From the NCBI RefSeq assembly GCF_946221155.1, contig NZ_CAMIAN010000003.1:29153-93152 (forward strand): a stretch of DNA of 64,000 nt. Reading direction: 5' to 3'. Numbering within the stretch: position 1 is the stretch's first letter; every line of letters starts with the position of its first letter. Under the pieces are notes generated by a model that saw only the letters and a program-made list of their open reading frames with translations, was not told where the DNA came from and searched no databases. The stretch is from an uncultured Corynebacterium sp. GTDB taxonomy: Bacteria; Actinomycetota; Actinomycetes; Mycobacteriales; Mycobacteriaceae. This document shows, one piece after another, positions 26,120 to 36,326 of this stretch. The position numbers and the translations under genes are program-made.

Positions 26120-26969
26120 GACATTAGCTTTACGAAAAATTGAACGTAAGAGCGAATTGTTATTTTGTTCCAGGTTCTAGATTCTATTCTTTCTCTGGCA
26201 GAAAGTGAGATGCAACTTGGTTCTTTTTCGGCTCGCTTTCCCACGGGCTTTACCCGATCGTGGATATGGGACAGATTCCAGCTTAGTGCTCCCGCTCGGT
26301 TCGACACGCTAAACTGCAACATTAGAGAGGACCCGCAGGTCATGACTTACTGACCCGATTTCCCAAGTTGGGCAGGTTTATCCAGAGGTCGACATGGCGC
26401 TCCAAAAGGCGTTTCAGGCCGCAGTGAACAGGTGCACACGGCCTCGTCTTAGAGCGCAGCTTACCTGACATCGTTGAGCGCCTGAGCAGGCCGGTGCGTC
26501 GTGAAGTCGCCGTATTATTCTCTCCTGCGGATCGAACTAGCTCACTGGCTCGACCCTGTAGACTGCCGGAAAATGGGTGGAAGGCAGGAGACGAAGTTCA
26601 CACCGGTAGCTGAGCTGGAGATGCGGCACGGGGGCTTGGTCGAGGGGCTCGTCGTAGTAGCTCGGCACGATGATAAGATCTACAGCGGTAAGTCCATCAA
26701 TTCCGACGACCTGGAGCGGTGCTTTCACACGGTTATTAACTCCGATAGCCTCCACGCTCCGAACCTTTCACTTACACTCATCACCATGGTGTCGGCTGCA
26801 TTTACATCGATTCGCCGATCTCCCTGGTTGCCGTCACGGCCGACTAGTGAACTGTTAGGAGTGTGAGATTCTCGTTTCGCATCTCGGTGCCGACCACGTT
26901 GTATGCGTACGTGTCGGAAACGGCGTGTCGCCTCTCCAAGTAAAACGTCTTCGGTACAGTGATTTCTAA
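26120..26969. other. Gene-poor stretch in the accessory island
   Basis: About 850 bases where I find no convincing gene. Open frames of up to about 120 codons exist on both strands (for example 26501-26866), but they lack ribosome sites and protein-like composition. It probably represents decayed DNA between the PIN operon and the restriction operon. Confidence 0.5.
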
Positions 26970-27125
26970 CTAGGTCGAGTCCGACAAGGCGTCTTGTGAG
27001 GCATATTCATTTTTCCGTGCTACGGCAATTTGGCATTCAGTCCGCCGTGTGGCTAAGGCGAGGGCCTCCCTTCGTCTGTATCCGGGGTGTTGAATGGTTT
27101 TGTCTCCTTCTTCTGTGTTACTCAT
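26970..27125 (-). CDS. Small ORF or gene remnant in the island
   Basis: A 51-codon frame from ATG 27125 with GGGGGA about eight bases upstream, rich in charged residues (MSNTEEGDKTIQHPGYRRRE). The same frame is open upstream for about 15 codons of equally protein-like sequence to a TAG, so it may instead be the tail of a broken gene. No family recognised. Confidence 0.3.
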   Translation of the reverse strand: MSNTEEGDKTIQHPGYRRREALALATRRTECQIAVARKNEYASQDALSDST

Positions 27126-27194
27126 TTCGGCAAGTCCCCCTGCTCTGCCTATCGCGGCGAGGTAACGCTACCACTGGCTTTCGTTCTTTGGTAA

Positions 27195-27400
27195 CTACTG
27201 TTCGAACGAAGCAATGAGGCCCCGCTTCTCGTTCTCGTTAAGCGAGATGCCCATAGACAAGTAAGTCTCGCTCAGAACGCTTGTCCCGTTCAGCCTTTTA
27301 CTGCACCGCTGAAGGTATTCTTCGGAGTCAGGAACCTCTATCTTGGCTAATCTCTCTCGAAATCCTTGGTTCGATTGGATCCGATGTGGTAGTGGGCGTC
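27195..27400 (-). pseudogene. Startless coding-like fragment downstream of hsdR
   Basis: In a frame different from hsdR the sequence encodes a well balanced protein-like stretch (for example RERLAKIEVPDSEEYLQ and SLNENEKRGLIASFEQ) ending with TAG at 27195-27197. No ATG, GTG or TTG start is present after the hsdR stop, so I read it as a truncated or frameshifted accessory gene of the restriction locus. Function unknown. Confidence 0.4.
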
Positions 27401-27403
27401 GGC

Positions 27404-30400
27404 TCAGTAGTGCTCTGCAACGTATTTGTAGACTGCATCGAAAAGTATCCCGCGAGGGGGCATGTGGAAGTCAACCAATTTTTTCGAAATGGTGGAGCGC
27501 ACTTTTCTATCGCCAGTGGAATTGCCAGAACTCCACCCAGAAAATGTCACTGTTCGCGCGATCTGGTCAATCTCTTTCGCGAGAAGTTCCACCACGATAG
27601 AAGAATCGTCCGGTTTGTACTCAGTGACAATCTGAGTGAGCGCACCAACGTGATCATCGGGTAGGAGAGAGATTTCCTCTTCGGCCCCCGAACGATCTTC
27701 GCTATCGTGATTGCGCTTATCCAGTTCGCGAATCTTTCGCGCCAAGCGAACCGCTTGCTCGATGAATTTCTCGGTGTCCTCCATCGTGGCGGTGGAACGC
27801 GTACGCAAGTTTTCCAATTGCTCCGCAAGGGAGACATACACAGTAGCCCCGTCAGATTTGGCAAGGCGTAACTTGATCCGGCGATCAATCGAGTCCAAGA
27901 TCTCGTCAGCGGTAACCGCATCCGGATCAAGTTCATCCCCGTCCGGGTCAAGCATGTCGGTTAATTCTCGCAACTTATCGATAGTGTCCGATGAGACTTC
28001 CAAGCGCTTGAGACTTTTCACCCGAACATTTGAGATCGAATCGTGGACTAGTTGGATCGTTTTCGCGCCCAACTTCTCCCATACGAGGTCAAAGTCAGTT
28101 TCGGCCCCCTTCGCCACCTGATACAACTGCGCAAGCCACTTGTAATCCTGCTCGTGCTTGATCACTTGCGGGTTGGGATACAGCACCTCCCACAGTCCTT
28201 CAACAGTCATGAATTCACGCTTGAAAGCGCGCGCGTCATCTTCCTCAGCAAAACGGTTGGCTGCTGCGGAAAAGGCTTCATAACTGGAGTCGGTCCGGTC
28301 GATCCCGTCAAACCTACTAAGTGCAAGTTTGAGCGCCTTATCAAACTGGACCAGCACTTCTTCGACTTCGACAGGACGATTCTTGTCCTCGGGAGATGCG
28401 TCTTTGAGTGCTCGCGCAATGCGCTTAGAGATGCCCACGTAATCGACAATGATGCCGTGGGTTTTCTCCTGTCCGGTTTCCGGGTTGGCGTAGCGCCTGT
28501 TTGTGCGCGTAATCGCCTGGAATAGCGTCTGCTTCGACAATGGCTTGTCGATAAACATTGTGCTTTCAATAGGCGCATTAAAGCCGGTCAGCAACTTCGA
28601 GGTAACGATAAGAATGTCTGGCGCGGAATCGTGACGCACAAACCTATCGATTAGTGCATGCTCTTGCGGGCGGGAGCGCTCGTATTTTGTCCATCCGCGC
28701 TTCTCGTCCTCTTTCCCGCCGACGGTCATCACGACTTCGGTGGTGTAGTTCAATCCGCGCTGCTTGATCAGTTCGTTGAGTTTGTGCTCGTAGATTACGC
28801 ACATCTCGCGGTCTAGAGCCACTACTTGCGCTTTAAAACCAAGCGGGGTGACATGAGCGTGGTAGTAATCCAGAATGTCGTTGCAGACTGCATCGATGCG
28901 ATCCGGGTTGAGCACAACCGTTTTCTGTTTGCCGGAACGGTCAGACAAGTAGGCTGCTTCGTCTTCTGTCAGCCCCTCATCTTCGACAAGCGTGTTAAAG
29001 GCTGCATCGAGCGCGTCCTGATCAAGGTTCCAATCTACTAGTCGTGGCTCGACGATGATCGGCACAGAGGTCTCATCCGCGATAGCGCGTTCCATCGTGT
29101 ACTTGGACAGCACTTGTCCGGGATCTTTTTGGTTGCCGAAGAGTTTGAACGTGTTGCGCCCATTGATGCCACCTTCATTAATCGGCGTTCCGGTCATGCC
29201 GAAGAAACGAGCGTTCGGGATGACCTGGCGCATCTTCATGCCAAGATCACCGTCTTGGGTGCGGTGCGCTTCATCGATCATCACAATGAAGTTCTCGCTG
29301 GAGTTCCACACTTCGCCGGAATCTAAGATCACATCCTTAAATTTCCAGATGGACGTAACGATGATGCCTGGGGCCGCATTGGTGACCGTCCTTTTGAGTT
29401 GCTTTGCGCTACCGACGTGGGTGATGTTGGCAATACCGGAGTTACGGAAGTCATCGAGAACGTTCTTCTCCAGGTCTACTCGGTCGAGCCCAATCAGGAT
29501 GGTGGGCTTTTCGATGTTGGTGTCTTCGAGCAGTTTCATAGCCGTGTAGACCATCAGCAGGGTCTTGCCCGTTCCCTGGTAATGGTGGATAAGTCCGTTG
29601 CCACCGTTGGGTTCGCGCACGCGCGTGTGAATGGCTTGCGCTGCTTCCATTTGCACGTAGCGGGGGATGATCTTTCTCGCGCCTGTTGTGCCGGAGCGTT
29701 GGAACAGTGTGAAGTCATCCGCGATATTGATCAGCGTGGACGGGGACAACAATAGGTCAATTGACCGCTTTGTGCGCTCGATACCGTGTAGGTCGTAGGG
29801 GTCTTCGGTCGATCCCCACATGCTCCAGGTGTAGTCGGGCTGGTTAAGCGAGCCATAGCGGAAGTTTGTCCCGTTGCAGACCACGTTCAAGATATTTGTG
29901 GCGAAAAACGCTGGAGCTTTGTTGAGGTAGACCTGGTTAATATCCGAGACACCAAGTTTCCAGTCTTGGGTGATATTTTTCGTTTCGATAATGACTATGG
30001 GAAGACCGTTGAGAAACAATACGAGGTCGAAACGCTCGTGGGTGTTCGGGGTTTTGTAGATGACCTCTTTGGACACAATCGCCTGGTTTTTATCTGGGTG
30101 ATCGAGGTCGAATAAGTGGATGGTCGTGTAGTCAGCATCCCCAATGAACTTGTGGGTAAAACCGCTGAAGAGTTGTTGGATGAATTCCTTGTTCGCCTGC
30201 ATGGGCGAGGATGTGACCGCTTTGCCGAAGATTGCTGATAGGCGCGGTTCGATCTCATCAAAGCGCTCAGGGTTGGCTTGTAAGGTGGGGTTGAGATCAA
30301 ACAGTGCTTGTTTGAGGTATTCGGGAATGTAGGGGTCAGCGAGTTCGCGGGGGAGATCGTTGGCTTCTTTGAGGGTGAATCCGTTCTGGGAGATCCGGTC

Positions 30401-30445
30401 TGCAAGGAAGTTTTGAACTGTCGTTTTCTCGCTGAATGTTGCCAT
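27404..30445 (-). CDS. hsdR: Type I restriction enzyme, R subunit
   Basis: This 1013-residue motor-nuclease translocates DNA and cuts at a distance when the HsdMS complex meets unmodified sites. The N-terminal nuclease has Asp140 and the ETK pair Glu154/Lys156. Walker A GTGKT is at 291-295 and DEAH at 391-394, with further helicase motifs (GMTGTPI, TSKLLTGFNAP, QAITRTNRR) after that. The C-terminal region is helical and assembles with HsdM. ATG 30445 is used because AAAGG precedes it; the longer frame to 30580 is not protein-like. A 160-base gap separates it from hsdS. It looks intact. Confidence 0.95.
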   Translation of the reverse strand: MATFSEKTTVQNFLADRISQNGFTLKEANDLPRELADPYIPEYLKQALFDLNPTLQANPERFDEIEPRLSAIFGKAVTSSPMQANKEFIQQLFSGFTHKFIGDADYTTIHLFDLDHPDKNQAIVSKEVIYKTPNTHERFDLVLFLNGLPIVIIETKNITQDWKLGVSDINQVYLNKAPAFFATNILNVVCNGTNFRYGSLNQPDYTWSMWGSTEDPYDLHGIERTKRSIDLLLSPSTLINIADDFTLFQRSGTTGARKIIPRYVQMEAAQAIHTRVREPNGGNGLIHHYQGTGKTLLMVYTAMKLLEDTNIEKPTILIGLDRVDLEKNVLDDFRNSGIANITHVGSAKQLKRTVTNAAPGIIVTSIWKFKDVILDSGEVWNSSENFIVMIDEAHRTQDGDLGMKMRQVIPNARFFGMTGTPINEGGINGRNTFKLFGNQKDPGQVLSKYTMERAIADETSVPIIVEPRLVDWNLDQDALDAAFNTLVEDEGLTEDEAAYLSDRSGKQKTVVLNPDRIDAVCNDILDYYHAHVTPLGFKAQVVALDREMCVIYEHKLNELIKQRGLNYTTEVVMTVGGKEDEKRGWTKYERSRPQEHALIDRFVRHDSAPDILIVTSKLLTGFNAPIESTMFIDKPLSKQTLFQAITRTNRRYANPETGQEKTHGIIVDYVGISKRIARALKDASPEDKNRPVEVEEVLVQFDKALKLALSRFDGIDRTDSSYEAFSAAANRFAEEDDARAFKREFMTVEGLWEVLYPNPQVIKHEQDYKWLAQLYQVAKGAETDFDLVWEKLGAKTIQLVHDSISNVRVKSLKRLEVSSDTIDKLRELTDMLDPDGDELDPDAVTADEILDSIDRRIKLRLAKSDGATVYVSLAEQLENLRTRSTATMEDTEKFIEQAVRLARKIRELDKRNHDSEDRSGAEEEISLLPDDHVGALTQIVTEYKPDDSSIVVELLAKEIDQIARTVTFSGWSSGNSTGDRKVRSTISKKLVDFHMPPRGILFDAVYKYVAEHY

Positions 30446-30604
30446 TGTCCGTCTACCTTTTATGTGGCTTCGCCGTAGGAACCTTCTATTTGTGAAAGAG
30501 GTGCATGAATATGACGATTGTAGCAGGTGAAGCGGGGCTTTTTGGAGCGTTTTATGGGGTGGGTGGGGTGAGAGATTCAAAATGACTTACTACCCGCGCA
30601 CCTC

Positions 30605-31774
30605 TTACGCCACAGCGTGATCTGTTGTAAACATTTCCGCTACTTCACGCACGTCTTTATCACCAGAAAGCAGCGCGTGAAGCACGTCTTTTCGCACCTG
30701 TTTGAGAGCTTCTTGGGCGTGTTGTGCAGACTCTAGGTAAGAATCGAGCGTTTGCATTTTCTCGACGATCTTTTCCTGTTCTTCGAGAGATGGGAAGGGC
30801 ACCTTAATTGCCTGACATGCGGTTTTCGTAATCTTTGGTCTGGATGAACCAGTGATGTAAGCGGAAATGTCGGAGTATTCAACGGCTAGCGCCACGTACT
30901 GGGTCGTTGCGTCAGTATCTGCCTTGACGATATGGGCATGGTTATTAACCCAGAATTTTCCATCAGCAAGAAAGGCGATAGGCAGTTTTCTTGATCTGAT
31001 ATTTTCGCCATCTTCGGCAATCAATAAGTGCAAGCCTTCAAACAGAAAGCCATCTACATAATCCGCTACTCCGCTAGCACCGTAGTAAGGATAAGGTCCA
31101 GGTACTCGATCAGCCTTCTTCACTGGCTTCCTCTTGTTATCATGGAAATCTACAATTTCTTGTAGAGGTTTCATTTCGAATTGTTCTGCCATTTGCTGAA
31201 TGAATGACCTGAGAATACCTTCGCGCATTTGCCCTGCACTGGAAATCTCACGGTCGCCCGCCTGGATCAGGTTGTCAACAGTCCGCACCAAATTGACGAT
31301 CTCGCGTTGCTCTTCGATAGGCGGGAGTTGAACAGGCAACGCTTTAATGGCTCTAGCGGACAATTCGACTTGGTTCGTACCGCCTGTTGCTACCTTTACG
31401 AGGTCTTGTTCTTTCATCAGTATGTCGGCAAACAAGTCACCTAATACCAGTTCAGATTTTGGGCGCAAGAGTGTGACGTGGCTATCTAGGGTTAAGTCAT
31501 CGTCCAAGCCCTCAATTAAGGCGCTTCTGCCCACAGTTCCTGTTCCGGTCGAATTGACGAGAACATCCCCGTTGCGTAGATAGAGCCCTTCGGGCACACT
31601 CACTTGTTCAATATCAGTAAAGCGTAAGTGCTCAGTTTGGAGAACACGGTCATTTCGAACACATTTCTGGTTCACAACTGCCAAACCATGCTCGACGTAC
31701 TTTGGTTGTTTACCGCGCCGAATTACCTCGCAAATGTCCCCAAGTGTGGTGTTCTTCCAACCGTCCCTAGTCAC
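30605..31774 (-). CDS. hsdS: Type I restriction-modification, specificity subunit
   Basis: A 389-residue DNA-recognition subunit with the two-fold layout: target domain 1 (about 1-150), conserved helix with LPPIEEQREIVNLVRTVDNL, target domain 2 (about 200-330), second helix FPSLEEQEKIVEKMQTLDSYL. Each target domain reads one half of a split site; the site itself cannot be told from sequence. GTG 31774 overlaps the hsdM stop by eight bases, so the pair is coupled. Both domains are complete, so no phase-variable truncation is visible. Confidence 0.94.
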   Translation of the reverse strand: MTRDGWKNTTLGDICEVIRRGKQPKYVEHGLAVVNQKCVRNDRVLQTEHLRFTDIEQVSVPEGLYLRNGDVLVNSTGTGTVGRSALIEGLDDDLTLDSHVTLLRPKSELVLGDLFADILMKEQDLVKVATGGTNQVELSARAIKALPVQLPPIEEQREIVNLVRTVDNLIQAGDREISSAGQMREGILRSFIQQMAEQFEMKPLQEIVDFHDNKRKPVKKADRVPGPYPYYGASGVADYVDGFLFEGLHLLIAEDGENIRSRKLPIAFLADGKFWVNNHAHIVKADTDATTQYVALAVEYSDISAYITGSSRPKITKTACQAIKVPFPSLEEQEKIVEKMQTLDSYLESAQHAQEALKQVRKDVLHALLSGDKDVREVAEMFTTDHAVA

Positions 31775-33338
31775 CGAAACTAACCTCCTTCAAGAGGTTG
31801 CGGAATGCGTCACGGGCGCGCTCGCGCTCCAATTCTGCTTCATTCCATTCCGCGATAGATGCTTCAAGATCCACTTCAACATCCGTATTCGCCTGGACAT
31901 AACGACCAATGTTGAGGTCGTAATCATTATCGGCGATCTCGTCCATGTCTACAAGACGGAACTCAATACCTTCATCAGCACCGTCCACATCTTCCTCGTC
32001 GTGAAACGCTGACAAGATCGCATTCACATCGCCATCGGTAAGTTCGTTCATGTTTGACCCCTTGACGAAACGCGTGGATGCATCCACAAAAAGAATCTTG
32101 TTCTTACGCTCTTCCGACTTCTCAGCGCGCAGGATCACAATGCAAGACGGGATTGTTGTTCCGTAGAAAACATTGTTCGGCATACCAATCACTGCTTCGA
32201 TGAGATCACGCTTTAAAATCTCCGTGCGAATCCGCTTCTCTGCGTGTCCTCGGAACAAAATGCCGTGGGGCATGACTACACCGATTCGTCCCGTTTCTGG
32301 CTTCATAGATGCAATCATGTGCTGCATAAACGCAAAATCTGCGTACGAATTGGGAGCCAGATCGCCAATAATGCGAGGGTCATCTTCCCAGGTTTCCCAA
32401 CCCCAGTCCTCAACGGAAAACGGTGGGTTGGCAATAACCACATCGTACTGTTCAAACGTGTTGTCCGGTCTGCGGTTGCCAGGATCGAGCAGGGTGTTGT
32501 CGTGAATGACCTTATGCTCTGGTTGATTGTGGATGTACAGGTTCATCCGCGCGATAGCCTGCGTGGTCATGTTCTTTTCTTGCCCGCGCAAGGTAAGTGT
32601 TCGTGGGTCACCACCGTGCTCTTGAACAGTGTTACAGGCTTCGATGAGCATGCCACCTGAACCACACGCGGGGTCGTAAACCGACTCTTCGGAGTGAGGA
32701 TCGAGAAGGCGGGTAATCAGACGCACGACCGGGCGCGGGGTAAAGAATTCTCCCGCGCCAGTGCCGGAGTCATCCGAGAACTTCTTGAGTAGGTACTCGT
32801 ACGCTTCTCCGAAGGAATCGCCCGGAACAGTCTCCGCGTTAAAGGTATGCTCCGCCAACTTCGAGAGCATCTTTCGGAGTCCTTCTTCTTTTAGGCGCTC
32901 CTCATTGCCGTAGGCAGCATCTCCGAAAATGTTGGAAAGTTGCTCCGGATTGGCTGCTTGGATCGCGGTCATGGCTGAGCGTATTCTCGCCCCGATGTAG
33001 TTCCTCGGGTTGAGAGCGTTCGCCTTATCCTTACGGATGCTCTCGGGAATGTCCTTATCCAGATAGACGTTTTCCCACGACGCGCCCGGTGGGATCACAA
33101 AGGCGTGATAATCGGCTTCAATCTCGTCACGGGTTTCAGGGGCGAGATCTACGCCTTCGTAATCCGCTTCGAACCGTTCTGTTTCGTACTTGTAGTTGTC
33201 ACTAATCCACTTCCAGAACAGTGCGGGGAACACGTAGTTCTTGTAGTCGGAAGCGTCCATAAACCCACGAAGCGCCGTGGCCGCTCCCCAGAGGGTTCGT
33301 TCTAGTTCGGTACGTGTAATCGGGGTTCGAGTGCTCAT
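31767..33338 (-). CDS. hsdM: Type I restriction-modification, DNA adenine methyltransferase
   Basis: A 523-residue N6-adenine methyltransferase that protects host DNA using S-adenosylmethionine. The N-terminal helical domain (about 1-160) binds HsdS; the SAM motif DPACGSGG is at 222-229 and the catalytic NPPF at 304-307. It is the first gene of the hsdMSR operon. Third positions are more AT-rich than in the core genes to the right, suggesting acquisition. Confidence 0.96.
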   Translation of the reverse strand: MSTRTPITRTELERTLWGAATALRGFMDASDYKNYVFPALFWKWISDNYKYETERFEADYEGVDLAPETRDEIEADYHAFVIPPGASWENVYLDKDIPESIRKDKANALNPRNYIGARIRSAMTAIQAANPEQLSNIFGDAAYGNEERLKEEGLRKMLSKLAEHTFNAETVPGDSFGEAYEYLLKKFSDDSGTGAGEFFTPRPVVRLITRLLDPHSEESVYDPACGSGGMLIEACNTVQEHGGDPRTLTLRGQEKNMTTQAIARMNLYIHNQPEHKVIHDNTLLDPGNRRPDNTFEQYDVVIANPPFSVEDWGWETWEDDPRIIGDLAPNSYADFAFMQHMIASMKPETGRIGVVMPHGILFRGHAEKRIRTEILKRDLIEAVIGMPNNVFYGTTIPSCIVILRAEKSEERKNKILFVDASTRFVKGSNMNELTDGDVNAILSAFHDEEDVDGADEGIEFRLVDMDEIADNDYDLNIGRYVQANTDVEVDLEASIAEWNEAELERERARDAFRNLLKEVSFGD

Positions 33339-33721
33339 TCCTTGGATCCTTGTGTCTAAAGAGTTGCTTCACGTTACTGGTTGATTATCGCTTGCTTAGT
33401 TTGTTTTCTTTGTCCATGGTTGCCCACAGCGGGGTAAGCAATGTACGGCCTCAATGGGGCATCTCTATGGTGGACTTTCGTAGGTTGTCCCGAGTAGTAA
33501 ATGTGCATGTGCTCGTACACTTCGTAAGATACTCAAGCGGTCGGAGGGTTTGTTCTAGACAACCCTGGTAGTCGCACAGCTCCAACGCTTGGCTATTAGC
33601 GAACTCAAAAACACCCGCCTCGGAACGTGCAAGAGGGGCTTTCAAGACTTGATTCTCCTTACGCGAAACAGAGCTTTTCCAGGAAGGAGCTAGAAGCGCA
33701 TTGACCTCCAAGAATTAGTGG
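33339..33721. other. Intergenic region between hsdM and tRNA-Arg
   Basis: About 380 bases. It should hold the hsdM promoter on the minus strand. An 86-codon minus-strand frame from a TTG (33711-33451) exists but lacks a ribosome site or family resemblance. No copy of the tRNA 3' end was seen here. Confidence 0.5.
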
Positions 33722-33795
33722 CGCCCCCGGCAGGACTCGAACCCGCGACACATGGGGTAGAAACCCACTGCTCTAATCCACTGAGCTACGGAGGC
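33722..33795 (-). tRNA. tRNA-Arg (TCT anticodon)
   Basis: Minus-strand 74-nt cloverleaf: acceptor GCCTCCG pairs with CGGGGGC including one G-U pair, anticodon loop TTTCTAC with anticodon TCT, T-arm GCGGG-TTCGAGT-CCTGC. Its 3' end faces the restriction island. Confidence 0.96.
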
Positions 33796-33994
33796 ATACG
33801 AGTAGATGATAATGCACGCGCCCGCGCGCTGAAATTGCGGGGCGACCATGCCGTAAGCGTGGCATAGCCGCGCAGGTCGGTGCCGGGGTATCGTGGCACC
33901 GATCTGCGGCCAAAATGCGCCACCACTGTGACACAACCAACATCACAAAACCAGGAAGTTCGCCCTGTCCGGAGCGCAGGGTAAGGTTCGAAAC

Positions 33995-36286
33995 ATGTCC
34001 TCCCAGGCAGATCAGGAAGCTAAGCAAGCAGCGCAAGCCAAGTCCGCGCAGGCGAAGCAGGCGGAAACCAAAGCGAAGCCCGCGCAGGCGCGGCAGGCGG
34101 AAGCGCAAGCCCCGACCCAGCCCGCGAAGCTGGGCAACCCCGGCCTCGTGTACCTCATCGGCGCACTCGTCGCCGGGTGTTTCGGTGCGGTCATCGGCTA
34201 CTCCTTCCTCGGCGAATCGCTCGCCCTGCTGGGCATTCCGGATCCCGGCCCGCTGACCACCGTCGGTCTGCCCTTCGTCCGCGGTGCGGCGATCTTTATC
34301 GGCTGCCTGGGGCTCGGCGGGTTCCTGATGTCCGCCTTCGGCACGCCCGCGGATAAGCAGGGCTACCTCACGCTCGACGGCTTCCGCGCCGCCCGCACAG
34401 GCACCTGGGGAATGATCGGCTTCGCCCTCCTGTCGATTCTGCTGATCCCTATGTACATGTCGGACATCTCCGGCAGCCCCCTCCAAGAGGTGCTCAAGCC
34501 CGAGTACTGGGGGATTGCACTGGATCAGGTGTCGGCGTCCAAATCCTGGCTCTGGGTTGCCATCTTCGCTGGCGCGGCCGGTGGGCTGTCGCTGCTCACG
34601 CGCAGGTGGATCTGGCAGCCGATCTTCCTGGCGCTGTCGGTCCTTTCGCTGGTTCCGCTGGCCCTGGAGGGGCACTCTGCGGCGGGTGGCAACCACGACT
34701 ATGGTGTGAACTCGCTGCTCTGGCACATCATTTGCGTCTCGCTGTGGGTGGGTGGCCTGCTGGCCCTGCTGGCGCACGCGAAGCGCCGCGGCCCGCACCT
34801 GGCTCTCATCGTCCAGCGCTACAGCACCCTGGCACTGTTCTGCATCATCGCCGTTGCGATCTCCGGCTTCATCAATGCACTGCTACGCGTCCACCTGAAC
34901 GAGCTCTTCACCACCCAGTACGGCCTGGTCATCGTCGCAAAAATGGTCATGACGTTGTTCCTGGCCTGGTTCGGCTGGGAGCAGCGCTCCCGCATCATCC
35001 CGAAGCTGCGCGACGGCGAAGGCGAAAGCGGCAAGACCACTAGCGCCCAGCGCAAGCCGTTTATCCGCTTCGCTGCCCTGGAAATCTTCATCATGGCCGC
35101 CACCATTGGCATCGCCGTCTCCCTGGGCCGCATCCCGCCGCCGATCGAGCAGGTCGTTGACCTCACGCAGCAGGACGTACTGCTGGGCTACACCCTCACC
35201 AAGCCGCCGTCGATCTGGCGCTACTTCACCATGTTCCGCCTGGACCTCGTTTTCGGCGTGGGCGCGATCCTCCTGCAGGCCGGCTACATGTGGGCCTGGC
35301 TGAGCATTCGGAAGCGCGGCATCGAGTGGCCCATCCAGCGCCTGATCTGGTGGACCGCCGGTAACGTCACCCTGCTGTTCGCTACAAGCTCCGGCCTGGG
35401 CATGTACTCCATGGCGCTGTTCGGCCCGCACATGCTGCAGCACGTCATCCTCTCCATGGCCGTGCCCGTGTTCTGGGTTCTCGGCGGCCCCATGACGCTA
35501 CTTCTGCGCGCCCTGCCCGCCGCCGGTCGCAACGGCGTGGCAGGCCCGCGCGAATGGTTGGTCGTGTTCATCAACAACCCGTTCTCGCGCTTCCTTACCC
35601 ACCCGATCGTCGCCGGAACGCAGTTCGTTGTCGGCTTCTATTACCTCTATCTTTCGCCGCTTTTTGACGCCATTGCGGGTGAGCACGCCGGGCACCTGTT
35701 TATGATGCTGCACTTCATCATCTCGGGGTACATCTTCTATTGGGTGATCATCGGCGTAGACGCAGCACCGCGGAACCTCTCGCCGTTCATCAAGATGCTG
35801 ACTCTCTTTGCGATGGTGACCTTCCACGCATGGTTCGGCATTGCGATGATGCAGATTTCCGAGCCGCTGAACGCGGAGTTCTACAGCCAGCTGGACTTCC
35901 CGTTCCCCGTGGATCTAGATCACCAGCAGTACCTAGGCGGCAGCATTACCTGGGCTCTGGGCGAGATTCCGCTGCTGATTGTTTCCATTGCCCACGGGTT
36001 CCAATGGTTGCGCACCGACCGGCGCGAGGCCAAGCGCTTCGACCGCCGTGAAGAGCGCACGGGCGATGAAGAGCTGGAGGCATACAACGCGATGCTGGCT
36101 GGACTGTCCAGCGGGCAGATTGATACCGGCAACCGTGCGTACTACGGCGATGATTACCACGACCAGGACGTTCAAAGCTCGCTGCACTCGGCCAAGCACA
36201 AATCGCAGCACAAGGCTCAACACAGGGGCCAAAGTCAGGGCCAGAACCAGGCAGAGAACAAGCAAACCCGTGGAGAGTCGGACTAA
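33995..36286 (+). CDS. CopD-CtaG fusion membrane protein
   Basis: A 763-residue protein for copper handling and cytochrome oxidase assembly. Residues 1-46 are a soluble Ala/Lys/Gln-rich leader. The first part (about 50-400) has eight or nine membrane segments and a CopD-like domain, with LLWHIICVSLWVGGLLALL and the following RYSTLALFCIIAVAISGFINALL. The second part (about 410-690) is a caa3-type CtaG domain with MLQHVILSMAVPVFWVLGGP, HFIISGYIFYWVIIG and conserved His. The C-terminal about 75 residues are soluble, with five regularly spaced His between about 723 and 741. Such fusions are common in mycolic actinobacteria. Confidence 0.92.
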   Translation: MSSQADQEAKQAAQAKSAQAKQAETKAKPAQARQAEAQAPTQPAKLGNPGLVYLIGALVAGCFGAVIGYSFLGESLALLGIPDPGPLTTVGLPFVRGAAIFIGCLGLGGFLMSAFGTPADKQGYLTLDGFRAARTGTWGMIGFALLSILLIPMYMSDISGSPLQEVLKPEYWGIALDQVSASKSWLWVAIFAGAAGGLSLLTRRWIWQPIFLALSVLSLVPLALEGHSAAGGNHDYGVNSLLWHIICVSLWVGGLLALLAHAKRRGPHLALIVQRYSTLALFCIIAVAISGFINALLRVHLNELFTTQYGLVIVAKMVMTLFLAWFGWEQRSRIIPKLRDGEGESGKTTSAQRKPFIRFAALEIFIMAATIGIAVSLGRIPPPIEQVVDLTQQDVLLGYTLTKPPSIWRYFTMFRLDLVFGVGAILLQAGYMWAWLSIRKRGIEWPIQRLIWWTAGNVTLLFATSSGLGMYSMALFGPHMLQHVILSMAVPVFWVLGGPMTLLLRALPAAGRNGVAGPREWLVVFINNPFSRFLTHPIVAGTQFVVGFYYLYLSPLFDAIAGEHAGHLFMMLHFIISGYIFYWVIIGVDAAPRNLSPFIKMLTLFAMVTFHAWFGIAMMQISEPLNAEFYSQLDFPFPVDLDHQQYLGGSITWALGEIPLLIVSIAHGFQWLRTDRREAKRFDRREERTGDEELEAYNAMLAGLSSGQIDTGNRAYYGDDYHDQDVQSSLHSAKHKSQHKAQHRGQSQGQNQAENKQTRGESD

Positions 36287-36326
36287 CGCACACCCGGCCG
36301 CGAACTGTCAACCCCCTACTTTTTAG

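Noticed and set aside
26501..26866. 121-codon + strand frame in the island
   Set aside because: No ribosome site, no family resemblance, and a competing frame on the other strand; not supported as a gene.
33451..33711. 86-codon minus-strand frame between hsdM and tRNA-Arg
   Set aside because: TTG start without ribosome site and no recognisable features.
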